Shown: one piece after another, positions 1 through 7,602 of the stretch
How positions within the stretch are numbered: position 1 is the first letter of the stretch
Layout: the number at the start of each line of letters is the position of its first letter
Assembly: GCA_963666945.2 (NCBI GenBank)
Contig: CAXXRT010000058.1
Location: forward strand, 1 to 40,478
Direction: 5' to 3'
DNA: 40,478 nt
Origin: G963666945 sp963666945
GTDB taxonomy: Bacteria; Bacteroidota; Bacteroidia; Bacteroidales; Marinifilaceae
Notes under the pieces: model-generated
What the model saw: the letters and a program-made list of their open reading frames with translations, nothing else
Told to the model about the DNA's origin: nothing
Databases searched by the model: none
Program-made: the position numbers and the translations under genes

Positions 1-557
1 GCAAATCTTAAAGTCTTTGTTTGTTGGGGTCTTTCCCTTTTGTTATTTTGTTTTGATTGATTTTAAAATACTTAAGTGGGGTTAATTTTTTTGAAAAAAT
101 ACGATTAATTCTTATGTTGTTGTTTTTGAAATACTTTTTTTCAGGCAAAAAACAGTATTGTTGTAATAATTGTATTTGTATCTTGTGAATTAAAGTCTTT
201 TTGTGGTATCATTTTACAAGTTCAGTACTATTATTTACAGAGCTGACGTATTGGTTTTATATAAAGAAAGCCCCATAGATGCAATGGTTTTGCTCAGGGA
301 TTATGTAGTTAATAAATGCTGTAAAATTTGTTGATAGAATCTACGCAAACGTTTGAATGCTTTGGTGGAGTTTTTAATAAATATATTCTACAACATATAT
401 TTGTTATTTAGATTAAAACTATACTTAACATATTCGAAATTGTATGTATTTTTGTAACATATTGTATTATAGATGAGTATCTATAAAAGTATGCATGGGG
501 TAATAATGAAAAAATTCTCTAATTACTAAAATGGAATAGATCTAAATTATTTTTAGC
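1..557. other. Gene-free A/T-rich leader upstream of sdhC
   Basis: I find no credible coding region on either strand; stops are frequent in all frames. The stretch is very A/T rich with many T runs. A TATTTTTG string at 447-454 fits the Bacteroidetes -7 pattern but has no partner at -33. I see no hairpin terminator, tRNA or riboswitch core. It may hold a long 5' regulatory region for sdhC or the 3' flank of a gene outside the window. Confidence 0.5.
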
Positions 558-588
558 TTTTTAATATTTAAAAAACGGAATACTTTTG
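558..588 (+). promoter_or_regulatory. Predicted promoter of sdhCAB
   Basis: TACTTTTG at 581-588 matches the Bacteroidetes sigma-ABfr -7 consensus TAnnTTTG. TTTT at 558-561, 19 bases upstream, can stand for the -33 TTTG. Transcription would start near 595, leaving a leader of about 54 nt before the ATG at 649. The 13 bases ATACTTTTGTCGT recur in front of the gene at 4243. Confidence 0.55.
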
Positions 589-648
589 TCGTGCAAAACG
601 GAAATTTAAAGTATAAAATAAGTAGTATAAATTTAATGTATTAAACCA

Positions 649-1332
649 ATGAGCAGTTTTATTACATCTTCAATTGGGAAGAAGTTCGTTATGAGTTTGT
701 CAGGACTTTTTCTTATCATGTTTATGTTAGTACACATGTCATTAAATCTATTATTGATTTTTGATGACAGTGGTGAGTTATTTAATATGGGGGCGCATTT
801 TATGGCGACTAATCCTCTTATTAAATTAATGGAGCCTGTTTTGGCACTTGGTTTTATTATTCATATTTTGTGGTCGGCAGTGCTTACTCTTCAGAATATG
901 AAGGCCAGACCTCAGAAGTATGCAAAAACAAATCAGTCGGGTACTAGTACTTTTGCATCCAGAAATATGTTTTTTCTAGGAGGAACAGTTTTAGTGTTTC
1001 TTGTAATTCACCTTTTTAATTTCTGGTGGAAAATCAAATTTGCTGGAGATCCTTTATTAGCTCCGGTACATGTTGGTGGGGAAGAGATGGAAAACACTTA
1101 TGCATTAGTAGCATCTTTGTTTAAAACAAGTGTACTGTATTGTGCTATTTATATTATTGGTGCAGTATTTTTAGGACTTCATTTAAGTCATGGATTCTGG
1201 TCAGCTTTCCAAACTGTTGGATTTAGTAACCAGATTTGGAGAAAAAGATTGGAAACTGTTGCTTATTTCTTTGCTGTTGTTATAGCATTGGGATTCACAA
1301 TTATTCCATTGTATTTTATTTTTAAATTTTAA
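649..1332 (+). CDS. sdhC: Succinate dehydrogenase/fumarate reductase, diheme cytochrome b membrane subunit
   Basis: This is the 227-residue membrane anchor of a type B succinate:quinone oxidoreductase. It holds two b hemes and the quinone site and passes electrons between quinone and SdhB. About five hydrophobic helices are visible. Histidines inside or near them (H29, H72, H121, H178/H181) fit the axial heme ligands of the Bacillus SdhC/Wolinella FrdC family. The length is normal for this family. It is the first gene of sdhCAB, 18 bases before sdhA. In anaerobic Bacteroidetes the complex usually works as a menaquinol:fumarate reductase, which would pair with the fumC at 29410-30798; the direction of reaction is inferred. 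The family assignment is firm. Confidence 0.93.
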   Translation: MSSFITSSIGKKFVMSLSGLFLIMFMLVHMSLNLLLIFDDSGELFNMGAHFMATNPLIKLMEPVLALGFIIHILWSAVLTLQNMKARPQKYAKTNQSGTSTFASRNMFFLGGTVLVFLVIHLFNFWWKIKFAGDPLLAPVHVGGEEMENTYALVASLFKTSVLYCAIYIIGAVFLGLHLSHGFWSAFQTVGFSNQIWRKRLETVAYFFAVVIALGFTIIPLYFIFKF

Positions 1333-1350
1333 GGTAAACATCTTTTAGTT

Positions 1351-3291
1351 ATGACAGTATTAGATTCTAAAATACCAGCAGGACCATTGGCAGAGAAGTG
1401 GTCTAAACATAAAGCTTCTATCAAAGTAGTAAGTCCTGCTAACAAGAGAAAATTAGATGTAATAGTAATAGGTACAGGACTAGCAGGTGGTTCTGCCGCA
1501 GCCAGTCTTGCCGAACTAGGATATAATGTAAAGGCATTCTGCTACCAGGATTCTGGTCGTCGTGCACACTCCATTGCTGCTCAGGGTGGTATTAATGCAG
1601 CTAAAAATTATCAGAACGATAACGATTCTATATATAGGTTATTTTACGATACAGTAAAAGGTGGTGATTATAGAGCACGAGAGGCCAATGTTTACCGTCT
1701 TGCTGAAGTAAGTGGTGATATTATTGACCAGAGTGTTTCTCAGGGTGTTCCTTTTGCACGTGAGTATGGTGGTACTCTTGCTAACCGTTCTTTCGGTGGG
1801 GTACTTGTAAGTCGTACTTTCTATGCCAGGGGTCAAACCGGTCAGCAGTTACTTTTAGGTTGTTATGCCTCTATGAACCGTCAGATTGGTAAAGGTCAAA
1901 TCGAGATGCTTGATAGAAATGAAGTTCTTGATATTGTTACAGTTGATGGTAAGGCGAGAGGTGTTATTTCAAGAAATCTTGTAACAGGAGAGATAGAGCG
2001 TCATGGTGCACATGCCGTAGTTATTGCTTCTGGAGGATATGGTAACGTATTCTTCCTTTCTACAAATGCTATGGGATGTAACGGTGGTGCTGCATGGCAG
2101 GCCTACAAAAAAGGAGCTTACTTCGGAAACCCTTGTTTTGTGCAGATTCACCCAACATGTATTCCTGTTCACGGAGACCAGCAGTCTAAACTGACTCTTA
2201 TGTCAGAATCGTTACGTAACGATGGACGTGTATGGGTTCCTAAGAAGAAAGAGGATGCTGAGAAATTGCAGAAAGGATTAATAGGACCAAACGATATAGC
2301 CGATGAGGATAGAGATTTCTATCTTGAGAGACGTTACCCTGCTTATGGTAACCTTGTTCCTCGTGACGTTGCATCCCGTGCTGCTAAAGAAAGATGTGAT
2401 GCCGGTTTTGGTGTTAACAACACAGGTAAGGCAGTATTCCTTGATTTCAAATATGCTATCGATCGTTTAGGAAAAGAGACTATTAAAAACCGTTACGGTA
2501 ACCTTTTCCAGATGTATGAGAAGATTACTGATACTGATCCTTATAAGGAGCCAATGATGATTTATCCAGCTATTCACTATTCTATGGGTGGATTATGGGT
2601 AGATTACAACTTGATGACTAACATACCAGGTCTTTACTCTATCGGAGAGGCCAACTTCTCTGATCACGGAGCTAACCGTCTTGGTGCTTCTGCTCTTATG
2701 CAGGGTCTTGCCGATGGATACTTTGTTCTTCCTTACACAATAGGTGATTATCTTGCTAACGAGATTCAGACACCTAAGATAGACACTAACTTAGCTGAGT
2801 TTGAAGAAGCTGAGAAGCATGTAACAGATAGATTACGTAGGCTTTTTGATATTAAAGGAACTAAGTCTGTTGATCACTTCCATAAAGAACTTGGTCACAT
2901 TATGTGGGAATACGTTGGTATGGCACGTAATGAGGAAGGTTTGACAAAAGCAATAAAACTTATTGCAGAATTGAAGGAAGAGTTCTATAAGGATGTTCGT
3001 ATACCTGGAGATTTCGATGCTATGAACGCTGAGCTTGAGAAAGCTGGTCGTGTAGCTGACTTTATCGAATTAGGTGAGCTTATGGCAAGAGATGCTCTTA
3101 ACAGGAAAGAATCTTGTGGTGGTCATTACCGTGAGGAGTCTGTAACAGAAGATGGAGAGGCTAAGCGTGATGATGAGAACTTTACATATGTTTCTGCATG
3201 GGAATATAAAGGAGAAAAACAAGATCCTGAATTACACAAGGAAGATCTTAAATTTGAAAATATTGAATTAACTCAACGTTCATATAAGTAA
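1351..3291 (+). CDS. sdhA: Succinate dehydrogenase/fumarate reductase flavoprotein subunit
   Basis: The 646-residue catalytic subunit interconverts succinate and fumarate. The N-terminal Rossmann motif GTGLAGGS lies at 41-48. H73 in RRAHSIAAQGG is the histidine that carries covalent 8-alpha-histidyl FAD in this family. The substrate region (HPTCIPVHG, and RDVASRAAKE further on) and the C-terminal helical domain are present. Length fits the longer Bacteroidetes/epsilon-proteobacterial type. It sits between sdhC and sdhB, only 4 bases before sdhB, so the three are surely one transcript. The protein faces the cytoplasm, bound through SdhB to SdhC. Nothing looks broken. Whether it runs as reductase or dehydrogenase cannot be read from sequence alone. 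Confidence 0.96.
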   Translation: MTVLDSKIPAGPLAEKWSKHKASIKVVSPANKRKLDVIVIGTGLAGGSAAASLAELGYNVKAFCYQDSGRRAHSIAAQGGINAAKNYQNDNDSIYRLFYDTVKGGDYRAREANVYRLAEVSGDIIDQSVSQGVPFAREYGGTLANRSFGGVLVSRTFYARGQTGQQLLLGCYASMNRQIGKGQIEMLDRNEVLDIVTVDGKARGVISRNLVTGEIERHGAHAVVIASGGYGNVFFLSTNAMGCNGGAAWQAYKKGAYFGNPCFVQIHPTCIPVHGDQQSKLTLMSESLRNDGRVWVPKKKEDAEKLQKGLIGPNDIADEDRDFYLERRYPAYGNLVPRDVASRAAKERCDAGFGVNNTGKAVFLDFKYAIDRLGKETIKNRYGNLFQMYEKITDTDPYKEPMMIYPAIHYSMGGLWVDYNLMTNIPGLYSIGEANFSDHGANRLGASALMQGLADGYFVLPYTIGDYLANEIQTPKIDTNLAEFEEAEKHVTDRLRRLFDIKGTKSVDHFHKELGHIMWEYVGMARNEEGLTKAIKLIAELKEEFYKDVRIPGDFDAMNAELEKAGRVADFIELGELMARDALNRKESCGGHYREESVTEDGEAKRDDENFTYVSAWEYKGEKQDPELHKEDLKFENIELTQRSYK

Positions 3292-3295
3292 GGTT

Positions 3296-4057
3296 ATGGC
3301 AGATAAAATTTTAAAAGAGTTAACTTTAAAGATCTGGCGTCAGAAAGATGCTAAATCGAAAGGTGCGTTTGAAACTTACAAGGTTCATAATATTTCTCAG
3401 GGAAGTTCATTCTTGGAAATGTTGGATATTCTAAATGAAGAACTGATAAACGAGGGGAAAGAACCAGTTTATTTTGATCACGACTGTAGAGAAGGTATTT
3501 GTGGTATGTGTAGTCTGTTTATTAACGGACGTGCACATGGACCAGATAGTGAAATCACTACTTGTCAGCTTCATATGAGAAAGTTCAATGAGGGTGAAAC
3601 TATTACTATTGAGCCTTGGAGATCGGGTGCTTTTCCTGTGATTAAAGACTTGACAGTAGACAGACATGCATTTGAGAAGATTCTTCAGTCAGGTGGATTC
3701 ATATCAGTAAACACTGGTGGCGTACCTGATGGTAACGCAATTCCAATTGGTACAGACGATGCTGAAGAGGCTATGGATGCTGCAGCATGTATCGGTTGTG
3801 GTGCTTGTGTTGCCACTTGTAAAAACTCATCTGCTATGCTTTTCGTTTCTGCAAAGGTATCTCACCTTGCTAAATTACCTCAGGGTAAAATAGAAGCATC
3901 GAGAAGAGCTAAGGCTATGGTTGCAAAAATGGATGAACTTGGATTTGGTAACTGTACTAACACTGGTGCATGTGAGGCTGAATGTCCTAAGAGTATTTCT
4001 ATTGCACACATTGCAAGACTAAATAGAGAGTTCTTAAAAGCTAAGCTTAAAGACTAA
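3296..4057 (+). CDS. sdhB: Succinate dehydrogenase/fumarate reductase iron-sulfur subunit
   Basis: The 253-residue electron-transfer subunit carries three clusters. Plant-type [2Fe-2S] ligands are C64, C69, C72 and C90 (DCREGICGMC motif). The C-terminal ferredoxin half has C165, C168, C171 and C175 (CIGCGACVATC), then C220, C226 and C230 (CTNTGACEAECP). These are the ligands for the [4Fe-4S] and [3Fe-4S] clusters. The order and spacing match the family. It is the last gene of sdhCAB and is followed 28 bases later by a strong hairpin terminator. It links SdhA flavin to SdhC hemes at the inner face of the membrane. Confidence 0.96.
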   Translation: MADKILKELTLKIWRQKDAKSKGAFETYKVHNISQGSSFLEMLDILNEELINEGKEPVYFDHDCREGICGMCSLFINGRAHGPDSEITTCQLHMRKFNEGETITIEPWRSGAFPVIKDLTVDRHAFEKILQSGGFISVNTGGVPDGNAIPIGTDDAEEAMDAAACIGCGACVATCKNSSAMLFVSAKVSHLAKLPQGKIEASRRAKAMVAKMDELGFGNCTNTGACEAECPKSISIAHIARLNREFLKAKLKD

Positions 4058-4085
4058 TTAGATTTAATTAAAATCTTAAATATAT

Positions 4086-4120
4086 AAAAGAGCTGTTTCC
4101 GTTTGGGAACGGCTCTTTTT
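4086..4120 (+). terminator. Rho-independent terminator of sdhCAB
   Basis: A 15-bp stem (AAAAGAGCTGTTTCC with GGGAACGGCTCTTTT, two G-U pairs) closes a 5-nt loop and runs into a T tract at 4116-4120. It lies 28 bases past the sdhB stop. Confidence 0.85.
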
Positions 4121-4171
4121 CATGAGGTATTTTACCAATCAAGGCTGTATTGGAATTAAATATCTGTTTGT

Positions 4172-4202
4172 TTTTCTTTTATATTTCTTTTAGATACTTT
4201 TG
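4172..4202 (+). promoter_or_regulatory. Predicted promoter of the C_GCAxxG_C_C gene
   Basis: TACTTTTG at 4195-4202 fits TAnnTTTG, with TTTT at 4172-4175 spaced 19 bases upstream. It shares the 13-base block ATACTTTTGTCGT with the sdhC promoter. The predicted leader to the ATG at 4243 is about 35 nt. Confidence 0.5.
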
Positions 4203-4242
4203 TCGTTTGATTAGTGCTTGTTAATAATACATTGTAAAGACT

Positions 4243-4590
4243 ATGGCAGAGGATAGGGCTGAAGAATTATTTCACGGAAAGGAAAGGTATAATTGTGCAC
4301 AGGCTGTTTTAAAGACTTTTGAAAGGGAGCTTAATATAACCAATGAACAGATACTTGTTGCGGCAAGAAAGGGTTCAGGACGAGCAGAAGAAGGATTGTG
4401 CGGAGCTTTGTATGCCGCCCGTTTGCTTGTGGATAATGAAGAGGCGGTAAAGGATCTGAATAAGGCTTTTGAAAAAGAAGGAGGAGCTATTGAATGTCGC
4501 CAGATTCGTAAACTAAATAAATTAAGTTGTAGGGGATGTGTGCGTCTGGCAGCCCAAAAGGTGGAACATTATTTACTTGAAAAGGTTTGA
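4243..4590 (+). CDS. C_GCAxxG_C_C family protein (putative redox protein)
   Basis: A small protein of 115 residues whose cysteine pattern matches the family named after its conserved C...GCAxxG...C...C. C18 is in RYNCAQAVL, the GLCGALYAA segment follows, and three late cysteines lie in CRQIRKLNKLSCRGC. No membrane segment or signal peptide is seen, so it is likely cytoplasmic. Some relatives are annotated as redox-active or split-soret-like proteins, but the function of this branch is not settled and I assign none. It stands alone between the sdhB terminator and the tRNA-Asn array, with its own promoter-like site. The middle motif is LCGALYAA rather than the namesake GCAxxG, so the second glycine of that motif is not conserved. 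Confidence 0.75.
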   Translation: MAEDRAEELFHGKERYNCAQAVLKTFERELNITNEQILVAARKGSGRAEEGLCGALYAARLLVDNEEAVKDLNKAFEKEGGAIECRQIRKLNKLSCRGCVRLAAQKVEHYLLEKV

Positions 4591-4742
4591 TTCCGGCATA
4601 TTAAGTTGTTGTTTTATGATAGCTGTATTTTAAGATCTTGTTTTTAAGGAACATCAATAAATTCAATAGTCCTGATTCATTGTTCATAAGCATAATTTCA
4701 AGGAAATACCGCAAAATTTTTACAATATTTTTTTTCAAAACT

Positions 4743-4773
4743 ATTGCGGAGAGAAGAATTGTTGTTATATTTG
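4743..4773 (+). promoter_or_regulatory. Predicted promoter of the tRNA-Asn cluster
   Basis: TATATTTG at 4766-4773 is a full TAnnTTTG match. ATTG at 4743-4746 is one base from TTTG at the ideal 19-base spacing. The start would fall near 4780, about 47 nt before the first tRNA. Confidence 0.65.
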
Positions 4774-4826
4774 CATCGCCTTTGAAAAATAAGGCAAGTT
4801 AAGAGTTCTTTTAAGAATATAATAAT

Positions 4827-4900
4827 TCCTCAGTAGCTCAGTTGGTTAGAGCGGCGGACTGTTAATCCGTAGGTCGTAGGTTCAAGTCCTACCTGAGGAG
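4827..4900 (+). tRNA. tRNA-Asn(GTT), copy 1
   Basis: The 74 bases fold as a full cloverleaf. The acceptor stem TCCTCAG/CTGAGGA has discriminator G. The D arm is AGCTCAGTTGGTTAGAGC, the anticodon GTT is at 4861-4863 in a TGTTAA loop, and the T arm is GTAGGTTCAAGTCCTAC. The 3' CCA is not encoded (GCA follows). Confidence 0.97.
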
Positions 4901-4924
4901 CAATTATTAAGAAACAAGGTATAT

Positions 4925-4998
4925 TCCTCAGTAGCTCAGTTGGTTAGAGCGGCGGACTGTTAATCCGTAGGTCGTAGGTTCAAGTCCTACCTGAGGAG
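4925..4998 (+). tRNA. tRNA-Asn(GTT), copy 2
   Basis: The sequence is identical to the copy at 4827-4900, separated by a 24-base linker. The anticodon is GTT and CCA is not encoded. Confidence 0.97.
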
Positions 4999-5021
4999 CA
5001 ATATTAAAAAACAAGCTAAAT

Positions 5022-5095
5022 TCCTTAGTAGCTCAGTTGGTTAGAGCGGCGGACTGTTAATCCGTAGGTCGTAGGTTCAAGTCCTACCTGAGGAG
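5022..5095 (+). tRNA. tRNA-Asn(GTT), copy 3
   Basis: This copy follows a 23-base linker. It differs from the other two by one base: the acceptor 5' strand reads TCCTTAG, turning one C-G pair into U-G. The anticodon is again GTT. A terminator follows at once. Confidence 0.96.
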
Positions 5096-5098
5096 CAA

Positions 5099-5127
5099 GC
5101 CGGAAGATTTATCTTCCGGCTTTTTTT
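5099..5127 (+). terminator. Terminator of the tRNA-Asn cluster
   Basis: GCCGGAAGAT pairs with ATCTTCCGGC around a very short loop and is followed by seven T's at 5121-5127. It begins 4 bases after the third tRNA. Confidence 0.9.
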
Positions 5128-5689
5128 GTGTCTGTTGTAAGGTGTTGATGCTCTCGTTTGTATAAGTAGTTCGAAAAATGTATCAAAATGCCATTCGAAA
5201 ATACAGAAGAATAAATAGTTATTTTCTCCCCTTCTTTTAATCCTGTATTAAGTTTAATTTTTTGTTAAGCATTAAATGTTTTTGTGTAAAACCCATTTCA
5301 GGACAATAGAGTAGTTCTTCTAAATGTGTGGTTGGTATGTTATAAAGTTCGAAGAATTGTAGTAAAAAACTTTAGAAAATATGCTTTTTTAAAAGTTTTC
5401 CAGTTGTAAAAATTGTTCTGATTTTGCTAATTTTTTTCACTTTGTTTAAGAATGAATCGCGTTGTTATAAAAATAACAGGCTGTTGTTTATTGGTTTTGC
5501 TTGGCAATGTGCTCTAATGTGCAGAAAAACAGTGGAATATGTGTATGTTTTGTCTGTTTTTGGGAGGGTGTTTGTAGTCTCTTAATTAGAATGGTGTTAA
5601 ATAATGGTCAAATATCTATGATATTGTTATTTTTATTATTTTTGACATTGAGATATAGGAAGTTACATGTAATTAAAATCATTATAATT
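5128..5689 (+). other. Gene-free leader region of the lysine-butyrate operon
   Basis: No recognisable gene lies here. An open frame from 5501 runs into atoD, but the 63 residues it would add resemble no CoA-transferase and are skewed by the A/T-rich DNA, so I take the ATG at 5690 as the start. The best promoter-like string is TATTTTTG at 5637-5644. I see no strong hairpin or riboswitch core. Confidence 0.5.
5637..5644 (+). promoter_or_regulatory. Possible -7 element of the lysine-butyrate operon
   Basis: TATTTTTG fits TAnnTTTG and lies 45 bases before the atoD ATG, giving a leader of about 39 nt. No TTTG is visible at the right distance upstream, so support is modest. Confidence 0.35.
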
Positions 5690-6334
5690 ATGAACAAATC
5701 ATTATCTGTTAAGGATGTTGTTTCTTTGGTTAAAGATGGTATGACACTGATGATTGGTGGTTTTTTAGCTAATGGAACACCACAGGCAATTGTTGATGCA
5801 TTGGTTGAATTAAATGTTAAGAATTTAACAATTATCGCTAATGATACAGCTTTCCCAGAAAAAGGACTAGGGAAACTTATTGTGAATAAGCAGGTGAAAA
5901 AGGTAATTACATCTCATATTGGTACTAATCGCGCTACTATTGAGCAATTAAATGCTAAGGAGATTGAGATTGAATTCGTGCCTCAGGGTACTCTTGCGGA
6001 ACGTGTGCGTGCCGGAGGATCTGGTCTTGGAGGTGTTTTAACTCAGACAGGACTTGGAACTATTGTCGCTGAAGGTAAGCAGATTATTAATGTAGCCGGT
6101 AAAGATTATCTATTGGAAACTCCTTTGCGTGCAGATATCGCTCTTATTGGTGCCAGTATTTCTGATACTGAGGGTAATCTTGTTTATAAGGGTACTTCCA
6201 AAAATTTCAATCCCTTAATGGCTATGGCAGCGGATGTGGTTGTTGCAGAGGCTAAGGAAGTTGTTGAAGTGGGATCTATTCCTGTTGAGCAGGTTCACAC
6301 ACCTGCAATCTTTGTAGATTATATTATTTCGTAA
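5690..6334 (+). CDS. atoD: Butyryl-CoA:acetoacetate CoA-transferase, alpha subunit
   Basis: The 214-residue subunit A of a family I 3-oxoacid CoA-transferase. With the beta subunit (14751-15410) it transfers CoA from butyryl-CoA to acetoacetate, giving butyrate and acetoacetyl-CoA, the last butyrate step of lysine fermentation. The N-terminal signature DGMTLMIGGFLANGTP and the later PQGTLAERVRAGGSGLGG segment are typical. The start at 5690 gives the usual length (about 215) and places the signature near residue 18; an upstream in-frame ATG at 5501 would add an unlike extension. It is the first gene of the 16-gene operon, 30 bases before kal. It is unusual that the two subunits lie about 8.4 kb apart, at opposite ends of the kam block. 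Confidence 0.92.
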   Translation: MNKSLSVKDVVSLVKDGMTLMIGGFLANGTPQAIVDALVELNVKNLTIIANDTAFPEKGLGKLIVNKQVKKVITSHIGTNRATIEQLNAKEIEIEFVPQGTLAERVRAGGSGLGGVLTQTGLGTIVAEGKQIINVAGKDYLLETPLRADIALIGASISDTEGNLVYKGTSKNFNPLMAMAADVVVAEAKEVVEVGSIPVEQVHTPAIFVDYIIS

Positions 6335-6364
6335 TTTTTTAATAAAACTTTAATCTTAAATATA

Positions 6365-6754
6365 ATGGCTAAATCTTTAATCAGACTAAGAATGAGTGCT
6401 CACGATGCTCATTATGGTGGAAATCTTGTTGATGGTGCTAGAATGTTACAATTATTTGGTGACGTAGCAACAGAGTTGTTAATTATTAATGATGGTGATG
6501 AAGGTCTTTTCTGTGCCTATGATAATGTTGAGTTTTTAGCTCCAGTATATGCAGGTGACTATATTGAGGCGGTTGGAGAGATTACTTCTGTAGGTAATTC
6601 TTCTCGTAAGATGACATTCGAGGCCCGTAAGGTTATTGTTCCTCGTACAGATATCTCTGATTCTGCTTGCGATGTTTTAGAAGAGCCTATTGTTGTTTGC
6701 AGAGCAAGTGGTACATGTGTGGTTCCTAAAAAATGTCAACGTCGTAATAAATAA
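6365..6754 (+). CDS. kal: 3-aminobutyryl-CoA ammonia-lyase
   Basis: The 129-residue protein matches the small hotdog-fold Kal enzymes of lysine fermenters, which eliminate ammonia from L-3-aminobutyryl-CoA to give crotonyl-CoA. The start SLIRLRMSAHDAHYGGNLVDG and the central FLAPVYAGDYIE are characteristic of the family. Length is as expected (about 127-130). It is likely cytoplasmic and probably multimeric, since single hotdog chains pair. It lies 5 bases before kce, whose product is its substrate, so context and sequence agree. A general acyl-CoA thioesterase of the same fold is the only alternative and the context makes it unlikely. Confidence 0.93.
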   Translation: MAKSLIRLRMSAHDAHYGGNLVDGARMLQLFGDVATELLIINDGDEGLFCAYDNVEFLAPVYAGDYIEAVGEITSVGNSSRKMTFEARKVIVPRTDISDSACDVLEEPIVVCRASGTCVVPKKCQRRNK

Positions 6755-6759
6755 ATCCC

Positions 6760-7578
6760 ATGGAAAAATTAATTATAACAGCAGCAATTTGCGGAGCAGA
6801 GGTGCTTAAGGAACACAATCCTGCAGTACCTTATACTGTAGAGGAATGTGTGAGAGAAGCCAAGTCAGCTTATGAGGCTGGGGCCAGTATTATTCACCTT
6901 CATGTCAGAGAGGATGATGGGACTCCTACTCAGGACAAGGAGAGGTTCAGAGTGGTTATGGAGGCAATTCTAAAGGAAATCCCGGATGCCATTATTCAGC
7001 CATCTACCGGTGGTGCTGTAGGTATGACAGACGATGAGCGTCTTCAGCCAACAGAACTTAATCCTGAGATGGCAACTTTAGACTGTGGTACTTGTAATTT
7101 TGGTGGAGATGAGGTTTTTACAAATACCGAAAATACTATTAAGTATTTTGGAGAAAGAATGATTGAAAGAAATATCAAGCCAGAGTGTGAAGTTTTCGAC
7201 AAGAGTATGATCGATATGGCTTTACGTCTTGCAAAAAAAGGATTTATCAAGCATCCTATACATTTTGATTTTGTAATGGGTGTTAATGGAGGTATTTCAG
7301 GAGAATTAAGAGATTTCATTTTCTTAAGAGAAAGTATTCCTGCTGATGCAACATATACTGTTGCCGGAATCGGACGATATGAATTCCCATTGGCTATGGC
7401 AGCTATTATTGACGGAGGTCATGTTCGCGTTGGATTCGAGGATAATGTATTTTTATCTAAGGGTGTTTTAGCTAAATCAAACGGTGAACTTGTTGAGAAA
7501 GTTGTTCGCATGGCTAAAGAACTAGGCAGGGAGATAGCTACTCCAGCCGAGGCAAGAGAAATTTTAGGACTTAAGTAA
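6760..7578 (+). CDS. kce: 3-keto-5-aminohexanoate cleavage enzyme
   Basis: The 272-residue TIM-barrel enzyme of the BKACE (DUF849) family condenses 3-keto-5-aminohexanoate with acetyl-CoA to give acetoacetate and L-3-aminobutyryl-CoA. The zinc ligands H46 and H48 in IIHLHVRED are at the same numbers as in the characterised Cloacamonas enzyme. E227 in VGFEDNVF fits the third protein ligand. The barrel-end GGAVGMTDDERL segment is also present. The gene sits between kal and kdd, the next and previous steps, with gaps of 5 and 24 bases. Family and function are secure through both motif and context. Confidence 0.95.
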   Translation: MEKLIITAAICGAEVLKEHNPAVPYTVEECVREAKSAYEAGASIIHLHVREDDGTPTQDKERFRVVMEAILKEIPDAIIQPSTGGAVGMTDDERLQPTELNPEMATLDCGTCNFGGDEVFTNTENTIKYFGERMIERNIKPECEVFDKSMIDMALRLAKKGFIKHPIHFDFVMGVNGGISGELRDFIFLRESIPADATYTVAGIGRYEFPLAMAAIIDGGHVRVGFEDNVFLSKGVLAKSNGELVEKVVRMAKELGREIATPAEAREILGLK

Positions 7579-7602
7579 TAAATATTCGATATAAAATATA
7601 CA

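Noticed and set aside
4827..5095. CRISPR-like array (three repeats about 98 bases apart)
   Set aside because: The repeats are full tRNA-Asn genes with cloverleaf folds, not CRISPR repeats.
5501..5689. In-frame N-terminal extension of atoD from the ATG at 5501
   Set aside because: The 63 extra residues are unlike any CoA-transferase and encode an odd hydrophobic/basic mix; the ATG at 5690 gives the usual length and N-terminal signature position.
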